The notes under the pieces: model-generated
Database searches by the model: none
The model's input: the letters and a program-made list of their open reading frames with translations, nothing else
Told to the model about the DNA's origin: nothing
Assembly: GCF_000264785.1 (NCBI RefSeq)
Contig: NZ_AFJI01000054.1
Coordinates: 62,001 to 126,000 of the forward strand
DNA: 64,000 bases
Direction: 5' to 3'
DNA from: Edwardsiella ictaluri ATCC 33202
Lineage (GTDB): Bacteria; Pseudomonadota; Gammaproteobacteria; Enterobacterales; Enterobacteriaceae
Position numbers and translations under genes: made by a program
In this document: piece by piece, positions 17,557-27,605 of the stretch
Layout of the letters: each line of letters starts with the position of its first letter
Position numbering within the stretch: the stretch's first letter is position 1

Positions 17557-17966
17557 GGCAGTTTCCTTAAAAAATGGCGCACATCCTAACAGGTGTACGC
17601 GCGCGTGTCGCGCAATTATCGGCCCGCGCCAACGCTGTGGTCGATGGATGACCCGTAAGACGGTTTCCCGTGCAGCAGTATATACCCGGCGCCTATTTTA
17701 CGGCAGGGAATGTTCGCCAGCCCTCCGCGCAGCGGCGGCGGAAAATAGCGCGTTACGCTTTGTCTGTCCCGGCGCGTCAGCGGTGGATCGGCACAGTGCA
17801 CTGAAATTAATCCTCTGATAAATAATACATAATAATATTTAATTGACGGTTCACGATCTGATAGGGGGGTATAATATTTTGTTAAATGTTTTTTGATCTG
17901 CTGACGGTGGCTAAAAGAGGGGCTGTACACGGAGCGGCGATCACGGAAAATTAATTTGTCATAGGT
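17557..17966. other. Intergenic region between darP and the H-NS-family gene
   Basis: GC-rich near darP, then strongly AT-rich from about 17810. A TTGACG at 17843 and TATAAT at 17870 are 21 bases apart, too far for a good promoter. No coding sequence is supportable. The AT-rich part is the kind of DNA to which H-NS proteins bind, so autoregulation is plausible. Confidence 0.4.
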
Positions 17967-17994
17967 TTGACTCGATAGACAATATAATTATAAT
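17967..17994 (+). promoter_or_regulatory. Sigma-70 promoter of the H-NS-family gene
   Basis: TTGACT, 16 bases, TATAAT (17989-17994), placed 30 bases before the ATG at 18024, giving a leader of about 20 bases. Confidence 0.6.
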
Positions 17995-18023
17995 GCCGCG
18001 GTCTAAATTAATATAGGTTAGTT

Positions 18024-18425
18024 ATGTCAGATTTGTTGAAGTCACTGAATAATATTCGTACGCTGCGTGCCTATGCACGCGAAACCCAGATTTCGGTTCT
18101 GGAAGAGATGTTGGATAAGCTGCGTGCCGTGGTAAGCGAGCGCCGTGAAGAGGTCGAACTGGCCGAGAGCAGCCGCCGTGAGCGCGAAGATAAGCTGAAG
18201 GCCTACCGCGAAATGTTGCTGGCTGAGGGGATCTCTCTGGATGATTTGCTGGAGATGGAAAAGGTCACCGAGCGTAAAGTTAAGCGTGCGCCGCGTCCGG
18301 CTAAATATGAATTCCTGGATGAAAATGGCGAAATTAAGCAGTGGACCGGTCAGGGTCGCATGCCGAAAATGGTCAAGATTGAAATCGATGCCGGTAAATC
18401 CCTGGATGATTTCCTGATCAAATAA
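18024..18425 (+). CDS. H-NS/StpA-family nucleoid protein
   Basis: A 133-residue H-NS-type protein. Residues 1-65 form the oligomerisation region (SLNNIRTLRAYARE and a charged coiled coil), a basic linker spans about 80-92, and residues 93-133 hold the DNA-binding domain with KYEFLDENGEIKQWTGQGR; the QGR minor-groove hook is at 110-112. These proteins silence AT-rich horizontally acquired DNA. The chromosomal hns lies elsewhere in relatives, so this is probably an extra StpA-like paralogue. It is inserted between darP and pmbA with its own promoter and a short leader. Confidence 0.93.
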   Translation: MSDLLKSLNNIRTLRAYARETQISVLEEMLDKLRAVVSERREEVELAESSRREREDKLKAYREMLLAEGISLDDLLEMEKVTERKVKRAPRPAKYEFLDENGEIKQWTGQGRMPKMVKIEIDAGKSLDDFLIK

Positions 18426-18811
18426 ATTCTCCGGCCGTCATGATGCTTCCCGTTAGTATGGGGGAATGGCGGTCGCGCTGTTATTTGCGGTGGTTCCGCA
18501 CATCCCGTTTTTTCTTACCTTATCTCTTTGCGGGGATCGCGCTGCGCCTTCGGCGTGGTTCACGTGCGCTGCGGTCCTGCATCGGGGCATGTGTCGGCAA
18601 CGAAATTCACTGCGCTTCCTGTTACACTCTTAGCTGCTGTTCCCTCACCGGGCATCGTTATCCCAGGACAGTTGTCGGCGATCACGCCGGCCTGTACCGT
18701 TGCGGGCCGTCCCCGGGAGATATGGCGCTGTATCACTCAGGCTGCGGCCTGTTGTCATAGCCGACGGCGCGGTGTCGCCCGGTTTAACCGTTTTGCAATC
18801 ATGGCGGATCA
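18426..18811. other. Intergenic stretch before pmbA, no supported gene
   Basis: Some 386 bases. Frames at 18440-18760 and 18528-18815 are open but have Arg/Cys-rich composition and no family match. It must contain the pmbA promoter; no clear -35/-10 pair was found. It may be decayed inserted DNA, since in E. coli this interval is short. Confidence 0.4.
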
Positions 18812-20152
18812 ATGAAAGTCATCAATCAGGTAGCAGAGCAACGCAAGGCGCTGGAAGAGGCCGTGGCGCAGGCGCTGACGCTGGCGCAGGCCGGGGCGGA
18901 TGCGGCAGAAGTGGCGGTGACCCGGACCACCGGCATCAGCGTCAGCACCCGCTTTGGTGAAGTGGAAAACGTCGAGTTTAACAGCGACGGCGCACTGGGG
19001 ATCACCGTCTACCATCAGCAGTGTAAAGGCAGTGCCTCCTCTACCGATCTCAGCCCGCAGGCCATCGCACGTACGGTACAGGCGGCGTTGGACATCGCGC
19101 GTTACACCTCACCGGATCCCTGCGCCGGTCCGGCGTCGCGCGATCTGCTGGCGTTTGAGGCCCCGGATCTGGATCTGTTCCATCCATCTGAGCTGAACGC
19201 TGAGCAGGCGATTGCGCTGGCCGCAGAGGCCGAGCAGGCGGCCCTGGGTGCCGATGCGCGAATCACCAATACCGAGGGCGGTAGCTTCAACAGTCACTAT
19301 GGCATCCGCGTCTTCGGCAACAGTCACGGCATGTTGCAGAGTTACTGCTCCAGCCGCCATTCTCTGTCCAGCTGCGTGATTGCCGAGCAGGACGGCGACA
19401 TGGAGCGCGACTACGCCTATACCATTGCCCGTGATATGGACGATCTGCGTTCCGCGCGCTGGGTCGGTGAGGAGTGCGCCCGCCGAACGCTGGCGCGTCT
19501 GGCGCCGCGTCGTCTACCCACCATGCAGGTGCCGGTGATGTTCGCCGCGGAGGCCGCTACCGGGCTGTTTGGCCATCTGGTCGGCGCCATTAGTGGCAGC
19601 AGCGTGTACCGCAAGTCTACCTTTTTACTCGATAGCCTGGGCCAGCAGATCCTACCCTCCTGGCTGACCATTGATGAGCAGCCGCACCTGTTGCGCGCTC
19701 TGGCGTCTACCCCCTTTGACAGCGAAGGGGTTCGCACCACACCGCGGCGTATCGTGCAGGACGGCGTACTGCAGACCTGGCTGCTGACCAGCTATTCAGC
19801 GCGTAAGCTGGGGCTGCATAGCACTGGTCACGCAGGTGGCATTCATAACTGGCGTATCGCCGGCCGTGGGCTGGGATTTGAACAGATGCTGCGCGAGATG
19901 GGGCGCGGCTTCCTGGTCACCGAACTGATGGGGCAGGGGGTGAGCGCGGTGACCGGCGACTATTCGCGCGGCGCATCCGGTTTCTGGGTTGAGAACGGCG
20001 AGATCCAGTATCCGGTGAGCGAGGTCACCATCGCCGGCAATCTGCGCGATATGTGGGCCAATATGGTTACCATAGGCGACGACATTGAGACGCGCAGCAA
20101 CATTCAGTGTGGCTCGGTGCTGCTGGACAGCATGCAGATCGCCGGGGAGTAA
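18812..20152 (+). CDS. pmbA: Metalloprotease PmbA (TldE)
   Basis: A 446-residue protein matching E. coli PmbA/TldE (450), the non-metal subunit of the TldD/TldE protease that processes peptides such as microcin B17. Characteristic parts are [20 protein letters not shown] near the start, [20 protein letters not shown], and the C-terminal [18 protein letters not shown]. It ends in [14 protein letters not shown]. It faces the same way as the H-NS gene but lies 386 bases away. A terminator follows. Confidence 0.95.
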   Translation: MKVINQVAEQRKALEEAVAQALTLAQAGADAAEVAVTRTTGISVSTRFGEVENVEFNSDGALGITVYHQQCKGSASSTDLSPQAIARTVQAALDIARYTSPDPCAGPASRDLLAFEAPDLDLFHPSELNAEQAIALAAEAEQAALGADARITNTEGGSFNSHYGIRVFGNSHGMLQSYCSSRHSLSSCVIAEQDGDMERDYAYTIARDMDDLRSARWVGEECARRTLARLAPRRLPTMQVPVMFAAEAATGLFGHLVGAISGSSVYRKSTFLLDSLGQQILPSWLTIDEQPHLLRALASTPFDSEGVRTTPRRIVQDGVLQTWLLTSYSARKLGLHSTGHAGGIHNWRIAGRGLGFEQMLREMGRGFLVTELMGQGVSAVTGDYSRGASGFWVENGEIQYPVSEVTIAGNLRDMWANMVTIGDDIETRSNIQCGSVLLDSMQIAGE

Positions 20153-20210
20153 GGGGTCATATCATCGCCTGACATCAGGGTTTTGCATCGGTGCGGGTAA
20201 AAATAAATAT

Positions 20211-20234
20211 CCCCCGGCATAGCCGGGGGTTTTT
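20211..20234 (+). terminator. Rho-independent terminator after pmbA
   Basis: CCCCCGGC, loop ATA, GCCGGGGG and five T residues. Confidence 0.88.
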
Positions 20235-20454
20235 CATATGCGCCTATAAAGATGTCCTGCCAGCCGCGCCCTGACAGGTGCATTGCAATCTGACATCTGC
20301 ATCGTCGTCCCCATCGGGCCCCCTTTTGATTGCTTGTTTGACTCTTGCCGTTGCCAGACCGCAAGGTGTTTGAACCAATCAAAAAGGGTTTTAATAACTG
20401 GCCAAAGCTGAAAGCTTTACTGAACCCCCAGCCTGGCTGGGGGATTCTGTGCAC
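20235..20454. other. Convergent intergenic region pmbA/galP with a second GC-rich hairpin
   Basis: No gene is supported. A hairpin at 20425-20443 (CCCCCAGC, loop CTG, GCTGGGGG) resembles the pmbA terminator in its shape but has no T-run. A transcript here would have to be tested; I do not recognise a known small RNA. Confidence 0.4.
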
Positions 20455-20483
20455 AAAAAAACCGCATGGCAGGCGCCATGCGG
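20455..20483 (-). terminator. Rho-independent terminator of galP
   Basis: On the minus strand CCGCATGGC, loop GCCT, GCCATGCGG is followed by seven T residues, 20 bases after the galP stop. Confidence 0.9.
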
Positions 20484-20502
20484 CAGAGGGGAAGCGCGGT
20501 GT

Positions 20503-21909
20503 TTAGCGCGAGCCGATGTTGCGTAGCGATTTGCCGGCCATCAGGTTACGCTCGATGTGCTCCAGGGAGATGTTCTTGGTCTCCGGGATCAGCGCCAGGG
20601 TAATGAAGACGAAGATCAGGTTCAGGGCGGCGTAGACCCAGAAGGTATGGGCGCTGCCCAGATTGTTCAGCATGGTCAGGAAGGTTGCCCCGACGATCAT
20701 GTTGGCGATCCAGTTGGTGGCGGTGGAGCAGGTGATGCCAAAGTCACGCCCTTTCAGCGGCTGGATTTCGGAGCACAGTACCCAGATCAGCGGGCCGGCG
20801 CTCATGGCAAAGCCGACGATAAACAGCAGCAGCATAACGATGGCAAAGTACTGCACCATGCTGGAGGTAATGCCGATATTCATCATGGTACCCAGGGTGC
20901 CCATCCCGATGGCCATGACGATAAAGCCCAGGATCAGCGTTGGCTTACGGCCCCAACGGTCTACCAGACCGATGGCGATGAAGGTGGCCAGCACGTTGAC
21001 CAGTCCGACGATCACCGTTCCCCACATCTGCTGTTCGGTGCTGGCAAAGCCGGCCAGATCGAAGATTTTCGGTGCGTAATACATAATGACGTTCATCCCG
21101 GTAAACTGTTGCATAACCTGCAGCAGTATCCCCAGATAGACCGCCCGGCGAAAGTTGCTGTTCTGCAGGAACAGCGTCCAGCCGCTCTGCTTTAACTTCA
21201 GACTGTCACGGATATCGTTTAGCTCATCCTGGGCCTGCTGGCTGCTGTCGCGCAGCTTTTCCAGCACTTGGCGCGCTTGTTCATGGCGGTTACGGGAGGC
21301 CAGCCAGCGCGGGCTGTCCGGCAGGAAGAAGACCCCCAGCAGCAGTACGATGGCCGGGATGGTGATCACTCCCAGCATCCAGCGCCAGGAGCCGGTATAG
21401 CTAAAGGCGGTGTCGGACAGATAGGCGCCGAGGATCCCGATGGTGATCATCAGCTGGTACATCGAGATCATGCTGCCGCGGATGCGCTCTGGGGCTATCT
21501 CGGACAGATAGATCGGCGCGGTGTAGGAGGCGATGCCGACGGCCAGCCCCAGCAGGATACGCGACAGGATCAGGATGTCGACGTTAGGGGCAAAGGCGGA
21601 GCACAGGGAGCCGACGACAAACAGGATAGCGCCGATCATCAGGCTGTATTTACGACCCATACGGTGGTTCATCCAGCCGCTGCCGACGGCGCCGACGGCG
21701 GCCCCGAACATCATCGAGCTGACGACCCACTCCTGCTGTGAGCTGGTGATGTTAAAAGTATCGGTAATAAACGGCAGTGCGCCGGCGATCACGCCGATAT
21801 CCAGACCAAAAAGCAGACCCGCCAGCGCGGCCAGAAAGCAGACAAAGAACGTCATACCGGCGTTGGAACGGGCATGGTGTACGGTGGATGTATTGACGGG
21901 AGTACTCAT
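20503..21909 (-). CDS. galP: Galactose:H+ symporter GalP
   Basis: A 468-residue sugar porter with 12 membrane segments. Diagnostic motifs are [18 protein letters not shown], the loop-2 [23 protein letters not shown]-type [23 protein letters not shown] and the C-terminal [12 protein letters not shown]. It closely follows E. coli GalP (464). It imports galactose and glucose across the inner membrane. The ATG at 21909 has GGAGG five bases upstream; the ORF opens seven codons earlier without one. It is downstream of metK on the same strand, as in E. coli, but has its own regulatory region with two galactose-type operators. Confidence 0.94.
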   Translation of the reverse strand: MSTPVNTSTVHHARSNAGMTFFVCFLAALAGLLFGLDIGVIAGALPFITDTFNITSSQQEWVVSSMMFGAAVGAVGSGWMNHRMGRKYSLMIGAILFVVGSLCSAFAPNVDILILSRILLGLAVGIASYTAPIYLSEIAPERIRGSMISMYQLMITIGILGAYLSDTAFSYTGSWRWMLGVITIPAIVLLLGVFFLPDSPRWLASRNRHEQARQVLEKLRDSSQQAQDELNDIRDSLKLKQSGWTLFLQNSNFRRAVYLGILLQVMQQFTGMNVIMYYAPKIFDLAGFASTEQQMWGTVIVGLVNVLATFIAIGLVDRWGRKPTLILGFIVMAIGMGTLGTMMNIGITSSMVQYFAIVMLLLFIVGFAMSAGPLIWVLCSEIQPLKGRDFGITCSTATNWIANMIVGATFLTMLNNLGSAHTFWVYAALNLIFVFITLALIPETKNISLEHIERNLMAGKSLRNIGSR

Positions 21910-21991
21910 ACTGCCTCCAAACAGGATCATTTCTCTGATGTTGCCATGGTAAGAATTGCCCGCTGACTATAAAGTGCGCACGATCACATAA

Positions 21992-22007
21992 ATGTAATCG
22001 TTTACAT
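21992..22007. promoter_or_regulatory. GalR/GalS-type operator upstream of galP (proximal)
   Basis: ATGTAATCGTTTACAT matches the gal operator consensus GTGTAAnCGnTTnCAc at all core positions and is nearly palindromic. It is about 83 bases before the galP ATG. A CRP-like half TGTGATCG lies next to it on the minus strand. Confidence 0.72.
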
Positions 22008-22185
22008 TCGATGCTATAAATAATCATCATCAATACACGTAGCAACAATGTTAGCGCGTAGGTCTATTTTTGTTGTCACTTGACGTTATTTCGCGATTGC
22101 ATCCCTATTTAGGCTCATGACAAGCCGAATTAATCCTGTGAATAGGCTGAGTGTTACCGAGGTGTGAGTATGCGTTTCGATATAA

Positions 22186-22201
22186 ATGTAATCGCTTTCA
22201 C
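22186..22201. promoter_or_regulatory. GalR/GalS-type operator upstream of galP (distal)
   Basis: ATGTAATCGCTTTCAC matches the same consensus with one edge difference, 194 bases from the proximal site. Paired gal operators are known to permit DNA looping by GalR. Confidence 0.68.
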
Positions 22202-22260
22202 TCTGGGGTTACGCCAGCAATAGGGAGGGATATGCGGCACAGGAAGAGGAGCCCAGGGAT

Positions 22261-22284
22261 AAAAAAGCAGGCCGTATGGCCTGC
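22261..22284 (-). terminator. Rho-independent terminator of metK
   Basis: Minus strand GCAGGCC, loop ATAC, GGCCTGC and six T residues, 23 bases after the metK stop. It separates metK from galP. Confidence 0.88.
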
Positions 22285-22306
22285 CCTATGACGGAGTAAT
22301 ACGTGG

Positions 22307-23461
22307 TTACTTCAGGCCGGCGGCCTCGCGCAGCAGCGCGGCTTTGTCGGTCTTTTCCCACGGGAACTGCTCACGGCCAAAGTGGCCGTAGGCTGCCGTC
22401 TGGCGATAGATCGGCTGGATCAGATCCAGCATCTGGATCAGGCCATAGGGACGCAGATCGAAGAACTCGCGCACCAGCTGGATCAGGTGCTCCTGATCGA
22501 TTTTTTCCGTGCCGAAGGTTTCTATCATGATCGAGGTCGGCTCGGCCACGCCGATGGCGTAGGAGACCTGGATTTCACAGCGGTCGGCCAGGCCGGCGGC
22601 GACGATGTTCTTGGCAACATAACGTGCGGCGTAGGCAGCGGAGCGGTCAACCTTGGATGGATCCTTACCGGAAAACGCACCGCCGCCGTGACGGGCAGCG
22701 CCGCCGTAGGTATCGACGATGATCTTACGACCGGTCAGACCGCAGTCGCCCATCGGGCCGCCGATAACGAAGCGGCCGGTCGGGTTGATAAAATATTTGG
22801 TGCTGGCGGACAGCCACTCGGCAGGCAGAACCGGCTTGATGATCTCTTCCATCACAGCTTCCTGCAGATCTTTCTGGCTGATGGTGTCGGCGTGCTGGGT
22901 AGAGAGCACCACGGCATCGATGCCGGCGATCTTGCCGTCGTCATACTGGAAGGTCACCTGGCTCTTGGCATCCGGACGCAGCCACGGCAGGGTGCCGTTT
23001 TTGCGCACCCGGGCCTGACGCTCCATTAGACGGTGGGCGTAGGTGATCGGCGCCGGCATCAGTACGTCAGTTTCGTTGGTGGCGTAGCCGAACATGATGC
23101 CCTGGTCGCCGGCACCCTGCTCCAGCGGATCGCAGCGGTCGACGCCCTGGTTGATATCCGGGGACTGTTTGCCGATGGCGCTCAGTACGGCGCAAGAGTT
23201 GGCATCAAAGCCCATGTCGGAGCTGACGTAGCCGATGTCAGCCACGGTTTTACGGGTCAACTCTTCGATATCGACCCAGGCGTTGGTGGTGATTTCACCG
23301 CCGACCAGCACCATGCCGGTTTTGACGTAGGTTTCACAGGCTACGCGCGCCTTCGGATCCTGTTCGAGGATGGCATCCAGTACGGCGTCGGAGATTTGGT
23401 CGGCGATTTTATCCGGATGTCCTTCAGACACGGACTCGGACGTGAAAAGGTGTTTAGCCAT
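22307..23461 (-). CDS. metK: S-adenosylmethionine synthetase
   Basis: A 384-residue enzyme, exactly the E. coli length, that makes SAM from methionine and ATP in the cytoplasm. Motifs: [20 protein letters not shown] at residues 9-28, the [18 protein letters not shown]/methionine loop, and the C-terminal phosphate loop [19 protein letters not shown]. The chosen ATG ([10 protein letters not shown]) matches the family; the frame upstream to 23602 has no ribosome site. It is divergent from speA across about 1 kb in which candidate MetJ boxes occur. Confidence 0.97.
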   Translation of the reverse strand: MAKHLFTSESVSEGHPDKIADQISDAVLDAILEQDPKARVACETYVKTGMVLVGGEITTNAWVDIEELTRKTVADIGYVSSDMGFDANSCAVLSAIGKQSPDINQGVDRCDPLEQGAGDQGIMFGYATNETDVLMPAPITYAHRLMERQARVRKNGTLPWLRPDAKSQVTFQYDDGKIAGIDAVVLSTQHADTISQKDLQEAVMEEIIKPVLPAEWLSASTKYFINPTGRFVIGGPMGDCGLTGRKIIVDTYGGAARHGGGAFSGKDPSKVDRSAAYAARYVAKNIVAAGLADRCEIQVSYAIGVAEPTSIMIETFGTEKIDQEHLIQLVREFFDLRPYGLIQMLDLIQPIYRQTAAYGHFGREQFPWEKTDKAALLREAAGLK

Positions 23462-24460
23462 AATTGTGTTCTTTACCTTCAAAAGACGGGTTGATTCTAC
23501 TGCGCTGCACAGCGTTGACGCTGCGTGCTGTTTGGGGTGAGTCATCAAGGGCCCCCTCATCGTTATCCGTTGAGGACCTCTGGTGCCTGATGCTTCCTGC
23601 AACGCCCCTCAGGCAAAGCCGTTAAGCAGTTTATCGGTTAAAAAGTATAGATGGATTAACATCTGGACGGCTATTCTAGGCCAAGGCGGTGGGATTTTTC
23701 CACTCCTTTTTTTGTCGGAAACGCACACTGGAGGATCCCGTGGTGTTCCTGACTATTCGATGGCAGCCCGTGGATACAATTTCATTTTGCTTTTTTAGCC
23801 CGTTGTCGGTATAAACGGCGCGCGGCTTACCGGTGCATAACGCTTCAACCGGAGTGCTGCCGTTTTCTCCACCGTGGGTGGGGTAAACGGGGCGTTTCGG
23901 GGCGGCTATGTGCCCCACTTCCGGCCGAGGAGGGTATGGCAGTGCCATACTGTCAGTTTTATCATGCTGTTAACTTTGAAGATCTGCCGTGTGATATGGC
24001 AGCGATGGAGGTGGTTCAGGTAATGATCCATGCTAAGGCTGTGGTAAAGCGTGCCGCTCCCTGCGGCGTACTGCGTCATCGCGACGCGTTTTGCGCAACG
24101 CGCCTTCCTTCCTTTTTATCCTCTTTTCTCCCATTTGCCCGATGTTACCCATTATTGGGGTGATGGCTTGGGTGTACCTCAGGATTCTTGCGCCGTTTAC
24201 GGCATCGGATGACTGAACAAGGGTAGCCTGTGGCGTCCGGCCGCAGGGGTTTATTCATAGGGGATCGGCGATTCCAATACGCTCCCCGAGCCACGGAGTT
24301 AACGACGTGTTTTGCTCTTATACTGATATCGGCCCGGCATTATGTCCGGCGCTGAGCTTTGTGGTCACGCCAAAAATCCCGGCGTGTGGGTTGCTCTATG
24401 CAGATGATGCTGCAATATTGGCTGGCGCGACGGTTGTCCTCGCCGGAAAAGGAGCTGCCC
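23462..24460. other. Divergent metK/speA intergenic region, about 1 kb
   Basis: No coding region is supported: the open frames at 23936-24163 (plus) and 23676-23948 (minus) give unrecognisable products. E. coli has the small gene yqgB here; I could not find it. The region must carry both promoters, a candidate MetJ box array (23649-23672), and the long speA leader. Direct inspection shows no transposon ends. Confidence 0.5.
23649..23672. promoter_or_regulatory. Candidate MetJ box array upstream of metK
   Basis: Three adjacent octamers, AGATGGAT, TAACATCT and GGACGGCT, share 5, 5 and 6 of 8 positions with the met box AGACGTCT, in the tandem phase MetJ requires. It lies about 190 bases from the metK start. 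Weak individual matches keep confidence moderate. Confidence 0.38.
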
Positions 24461-26437
24461 GTGTCTGATTTGATTGCACAGTACCCGCAGGACTCGGCAG
24501 ACAGCTCCCCTTTGCGTTCCATGCAGGAGGTTGCGATGAACGATAGTAATGCCAGCAAGATGTTGAGCACCTACAACGTCGCCTACTGGGGTGGCAACTA
24601 TTACGATGTGAATGAGCTGGGCCACATCTCCGTGTGCCCGGATCCCGACGTGCCGCAGGCGCGGGTCGATCTGACGGCGCTGGCGCTGCAGATCCAGGCC
24701 GATCGTCAGCAGCGCCTGCCGGCGCTGTTCTGCTTTCCACAGATCCTGCAGCATCGCCTGCGCTCGATCAACGCTGCTTTCCAGTGTGCACGCGCTTCGT
24801 TCGGCTACCAGGGGGATTACTTCCTGGTGTATCCGATCAAGGTCAACCAGCAGCGACGGGTGATCGAGTCGCTGGTCAATTCCGGCGAGCCGCTGGGGTT
24901 GGAGGCCGGCTCCAAGGCCGAGCTGATGGCGGTATTGGCGCACGCCGGCATGACGCGTAGCGTGATCGTCTGCAATGGCTATAAGGATCGCGAATATATC
25001 CGGTTGGCGCTGATCGGTGAAAAGCTGGGTCACAAGGTCTACCTGGTCATCGAGAAGCTGAGCGAGATAGACGTGGTGCTGGAGGAGGCCAAGCGCCTCG
25101 ACGTGGTACCGCGTCTCGGTGTGCGGGCGCGTCTGGCTTCGCAGGGATCAGGTAAGTGGCAGTCCAGCGGCGGAGAAAAGTCCAAGTTTGGTCTGGCGGC
25201 GGTGCAGGTCCTGCAGCTGGTGGAAACCCTGCGTCAGGCCGGGCATCTGGAGAGCCTGCAGCTGTTGCATTTCCATCTGGGGTCGCAGATGGCCAACATT
25301 CGCGATATTGCCACCGGGGTGCGTGAGTCGGCGCGTTTCTACGTCGAACTGCATAAGCTGGGGGTCAATATTCAGTGCTTCGACGTCGGCGGCGGCCTGG
25401 GCGTCGACTATGAGGGGACCCGCTCCCAGTCCGACTGTTCGGTTAACTACGGCCTGAATGAGTACGCCAACAATGTGATCTGGGGGATTGGTGACGCCTG
25501 TAATGAGCACGGTCTGCCACACCCGACGGTGATCACCGAGTCGGGCAGGGCGGTGACGGCGCACCATACGGTGCTGGTCTCCAATATCATCGGGGTGGAG
25601 CGCAACGAACTGCCGCAGCCACAGCCGCCGGCCACCGATGCGCCGCGCGCGCTGCAGAGCCTGTGGGCCACCTGGGAGGAGATGCAGGTGCCTGGCGGCC
25701 GCCGTTCGCTGCGCGAGTGGCTGCATGATAGCCAGCTCGATCTGCACGACGTGCACAGCCAGTATGCCCACGGGATCCTCAGCCTGAGCCAGCGCGCCTG
25801 GGCCGAACAGCAGTATCTGGCCATCTGCAGCCAGCTACAGACCCAGCTGGATCCCAGCAACCGCGCCCATCGTCCGATCATCGATGAGCTGCAGGAGCGG
25901 ATGGCCGATAAGCTGTACGTGAACTTCTCCCTGTTCCAGTCGATGCCAGACGCCTGGGGGATCGATCAGCTGTTCCCGGTGCTGCCCCTCAGCGGGCTGG
26001 ATAAGGTGCCGACGCGCCGCGCCGTGCTGCTGGATATCACCTGCGATTCGGATGGCACCATCGATCACTACATTGACGGCGACGGCGTGGCGACCACCAT
26101 GCCGATGCCGGAGTACGATCCGCAGGATCCGCCGCTGGTGGGCTTCTTCATGATCGGCGCCTACCAGGAGATCCTGGGCAACATGCATAACCTGTTCGGC
26201 GACACCGCCACGGTCGATGTATATGTGTTCGAGGACGGCAGCGTCGAGGTGGATGAATCCTACGACGGCAACTCCGTGGCGGAGATGCTGGAGTATGTAC
26301 AGCTCGACCCGCAGGTGTTGCTGACCCACTTCCGCGATCAGGTGCGCGCGGCTCATCTGGACGGTGCGCTGCAGGCACAGTTCCTGGAGGAGTTTGAGGC
26401 CGGTCTGTACGGCTACACCTACCTGGAAGACGAGTGA
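24461..26437 (+). CDS. speA: Biosynthetic arginine decarboxylase
   Basis: A 658-residue PLP enzyme, the same length as E. coli SpeA, converting arginine to agmatine for putrescine synthesis. The PLP lysine is Lys127 in [10 protein letters not shown]; other motifs are [29 protein letters not shown] and LDITCDSDG. The start is a GTG with AAGGAG six bases upstream, giving the N-terminus MSDLIAQYP...LRSMQEVA that aligns with E. coli; the frame opens at 24359 without a site. speB follows after a terminator, as a partly independent unit. Confidence 0.96.
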   Translation: MSDLIAQYPQDSADSSPLRSMQEVAMNDSNASKMLSTYNVAYWGGNYYDVNELGHISVCPDPDVPQARVDLTALALQIQADRQQRLPALFCFPQILQHRLRSINAAFQCARASFGYQGDYFLVYPIKVNQQRRVIESLVNSGEPLGLEAGSKAELMAVLAHAGMTRSVIVCNGYKDREYIRLALIGEKLGHKVYLVIEKLSEIDVVLEEAKRLDVVPRLGVRARLASQGSGKWQSSGGEKSKFGLAAVQVLQLVETLRQAGHLESLQLLHFHLGSQMANIRDIATGVRESARFYVELHKLGVNIQCFDVGGGLGVDYEGTRSQSDCSVNYGLNEYANNVIWGIGDACNEHGLPHPTVITESGRAVTAHHTVLVSNIIGVERNELPQPQPPATDAPRALQSLWATWEEMQVPGGRRSLREWLHDSQLDLHDVHSQYAHGILSLSQRAWAEQQYLAICSQLQTQLDPSNRAHRPIIDELQERMADKLYVNFSLFQSMPDAWGIDQLFPVLPLSGLDKVPTRRAVLLDITCDSDGTIDHYIDGDGVATTMPMPEYDPQDPPLVGFFMIGAYQEILGNMHNLFGDTATVDVYVFEDGSVEVDESYDGNSVAEMLEYVQLDPQVLLTHFRDQVRAAHLDGALQAQFLEEFEAGLYGYTYLEDE

Positions 26438-26538
26438 TCGGCGCCCGGCGGCGCGTCGCCGCCGGGGAGATCCTCCGGGCTTGCAGTTGCGGTGGGTTGT
26501 CGCCATAATCGGCGAAATGCACTGCCAAACGAACTGAT

Positions 26539-26583
26539 AATCCCTTCCTCGTCGGGTTAACGACGCGGGAGGGATTTTTTTTT
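26539..26583 (+). terminator. Rho-independent terminator between speA and speB
   Basis: A long imperfect stem AATCCCTTCCTCGTCG / CGACGCGGGAGGGATT with loop GGTTAA and nine T residues. It would limit read-through into speB. Confidence 0.85.
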
Positions 26584-26647
26584 CATCGCGACTCCGTCAG
26601 CCTGGCCGACATGCGGCGCGGCGACGGGATTTATAGGAGGAGTGAGT

Positions 26648-27562
26648 ATGTGTACTCTGGGGCATAAGCCTGATAACTCTCTGGTATCCAACGCCTTTGG
26701 TTTCCTGCGTCTGCCGCTGGACTTCATGCCGTATGACGGCGACGCCGACTGGGTGATCACCGGAGTGCCGTTCGATATGGCGACCTCCGGCCGCGCCGGT
26801 GGCCGACACGGGCCGGCGGCTATCCGTCAGGTTTCCACCAACCTGGCCTGGGAAGGCAAGCGCTGGCCGTGGAACTTCGATATGCGCGACCGCCTGAAGG
26901 TGGTGGACTGCGGCGACGTGGTCTTCAGTTTCGGCGACGCCCAGGAGATGAGCGATAACCTGCAGGCTCACGCCGAGCGTCTGTTGGCCAGCGGGAAACG
27001 CTGCCTGACCTTTGGCGGTGACCATTTTATCACCCTGCCGCTGCTGCGCGCTCACGCCAAGCACTTCGGCAAAATGGCGCTGGTGCACTTCGACGCCCAC
27101 ACCGATACCTATGCGCACGGCAGCAAGTTCGATCACGGCACCATGTTCTTCCATGCGCCGAACGAGGGGCTGATCGATCCGCAGCATTCGGTGCAGATCG
27201 GTATTCGCACCGAGTACGATCATGACAACGGTTTTACCGTGCTGGATGCCGCCCAGGTGAACGATCGCAGCGTAGAGGATGTGCTGGCCGAGGTTAAGCG
27301 TATCGTCGGTGATCTGCCGGTTTATCTGACTTTTGACATCGACTGCCTGGATCCGGCCCATGCCCCGGGCACCGGCACACCGGTGATCGGCGGCCTGACC
27401 TCCGATCGCGCCCTGAAGCTGGTGCGTGGCCTGCAGGATCTGGATATTGTCGGCATGGACGTTGTCGAAGTCGCGCCGGCCTATGATCAGTCAGAGATCA
27501 CCGCCCTGGCGGCGGCGACGCTGGCGCTGGAGATGCTGTATATCCAGGCGGCGAAGAAGTAA
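26648..27562 (+). CDS. speB: Agmatinase
   Basis: A 304-residue ureohydrolase that cleaves agmatine to putrescine and urea, following SpeA in the pathway. The dinuclear manganese site is visible as GGDHF (His126), HFDAHTD (Asp149, His151, Asp153) and FDIDCLDPA. The ATG at 26648 has AGGAGG seven bases upstream; the GTG at 26642 is too close to that site. It matches E. coli SpeB throughout. speA and speB are separated by about 210 bases containing a terminator. Confidence 0.96.
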   Translation: MCTLGHKPDNSLVSNAFGFLRLPLDFMPYDGDADWVITGVPFDMATSGRAGGRHGPAAIRQVSTNLAWEGKRWPWNFDMRDRLKVVDCGDVVFSFGDAQEMSDNLQAHAERLLASGKRCLTFGGDHFITLPLLRAHAKHFGKMALVHFDAHTDTYAHGSKFDHGTMFFHAPNEGLIDPQHSVQIGIRTEYDHDNGFTVLDAAQVNDRSVEDVLAEVKRIVGDLPVYLTFDIDCLDPAHAPGTGTPVIGGLTSDRALKLVRGLQDLDIVGMDVVEVAPAYDQSEITALAAATLALEMLYIQAAKK

Positions 27563-27580
27563 CGTCCGCTGAACGGGTAA

Positions 27581-27605
27581 GGCCGGGCAGACGCCCGGCC
27601 TTTTT
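27581..27605 (+). terminator. Terminator after speB, possibly bidirectional
   Basis: GGCCGGGC, loop AGAC, GCCCGGCC and five T residues. It ends at the stop of the convergent sulfatase gene. Confidence 0.85.

Noticed and set aside
18528..18815. Fragments reminiscent of a PAAR-type protein (SPGIVIPG, VAGRP, then GDMALYHSGC in another frame)
   Set aside because: The match rests on a few short words in two frames and no full domain. It is too weak to call a pseudogene without a profile search.
20235..20454. A small RNA between pmbA and galP
   Set aside because: It has hairpins but no recognised promoter-terminator unit or similarity to a small RNA known to me; only RNA data could decide.
24461..24538. 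An internal ATG of speA near 24538 as the true start
   Set aside because: The GTG at 24461 has a far better ribosome site and yields the E. coli-length N-terminus.
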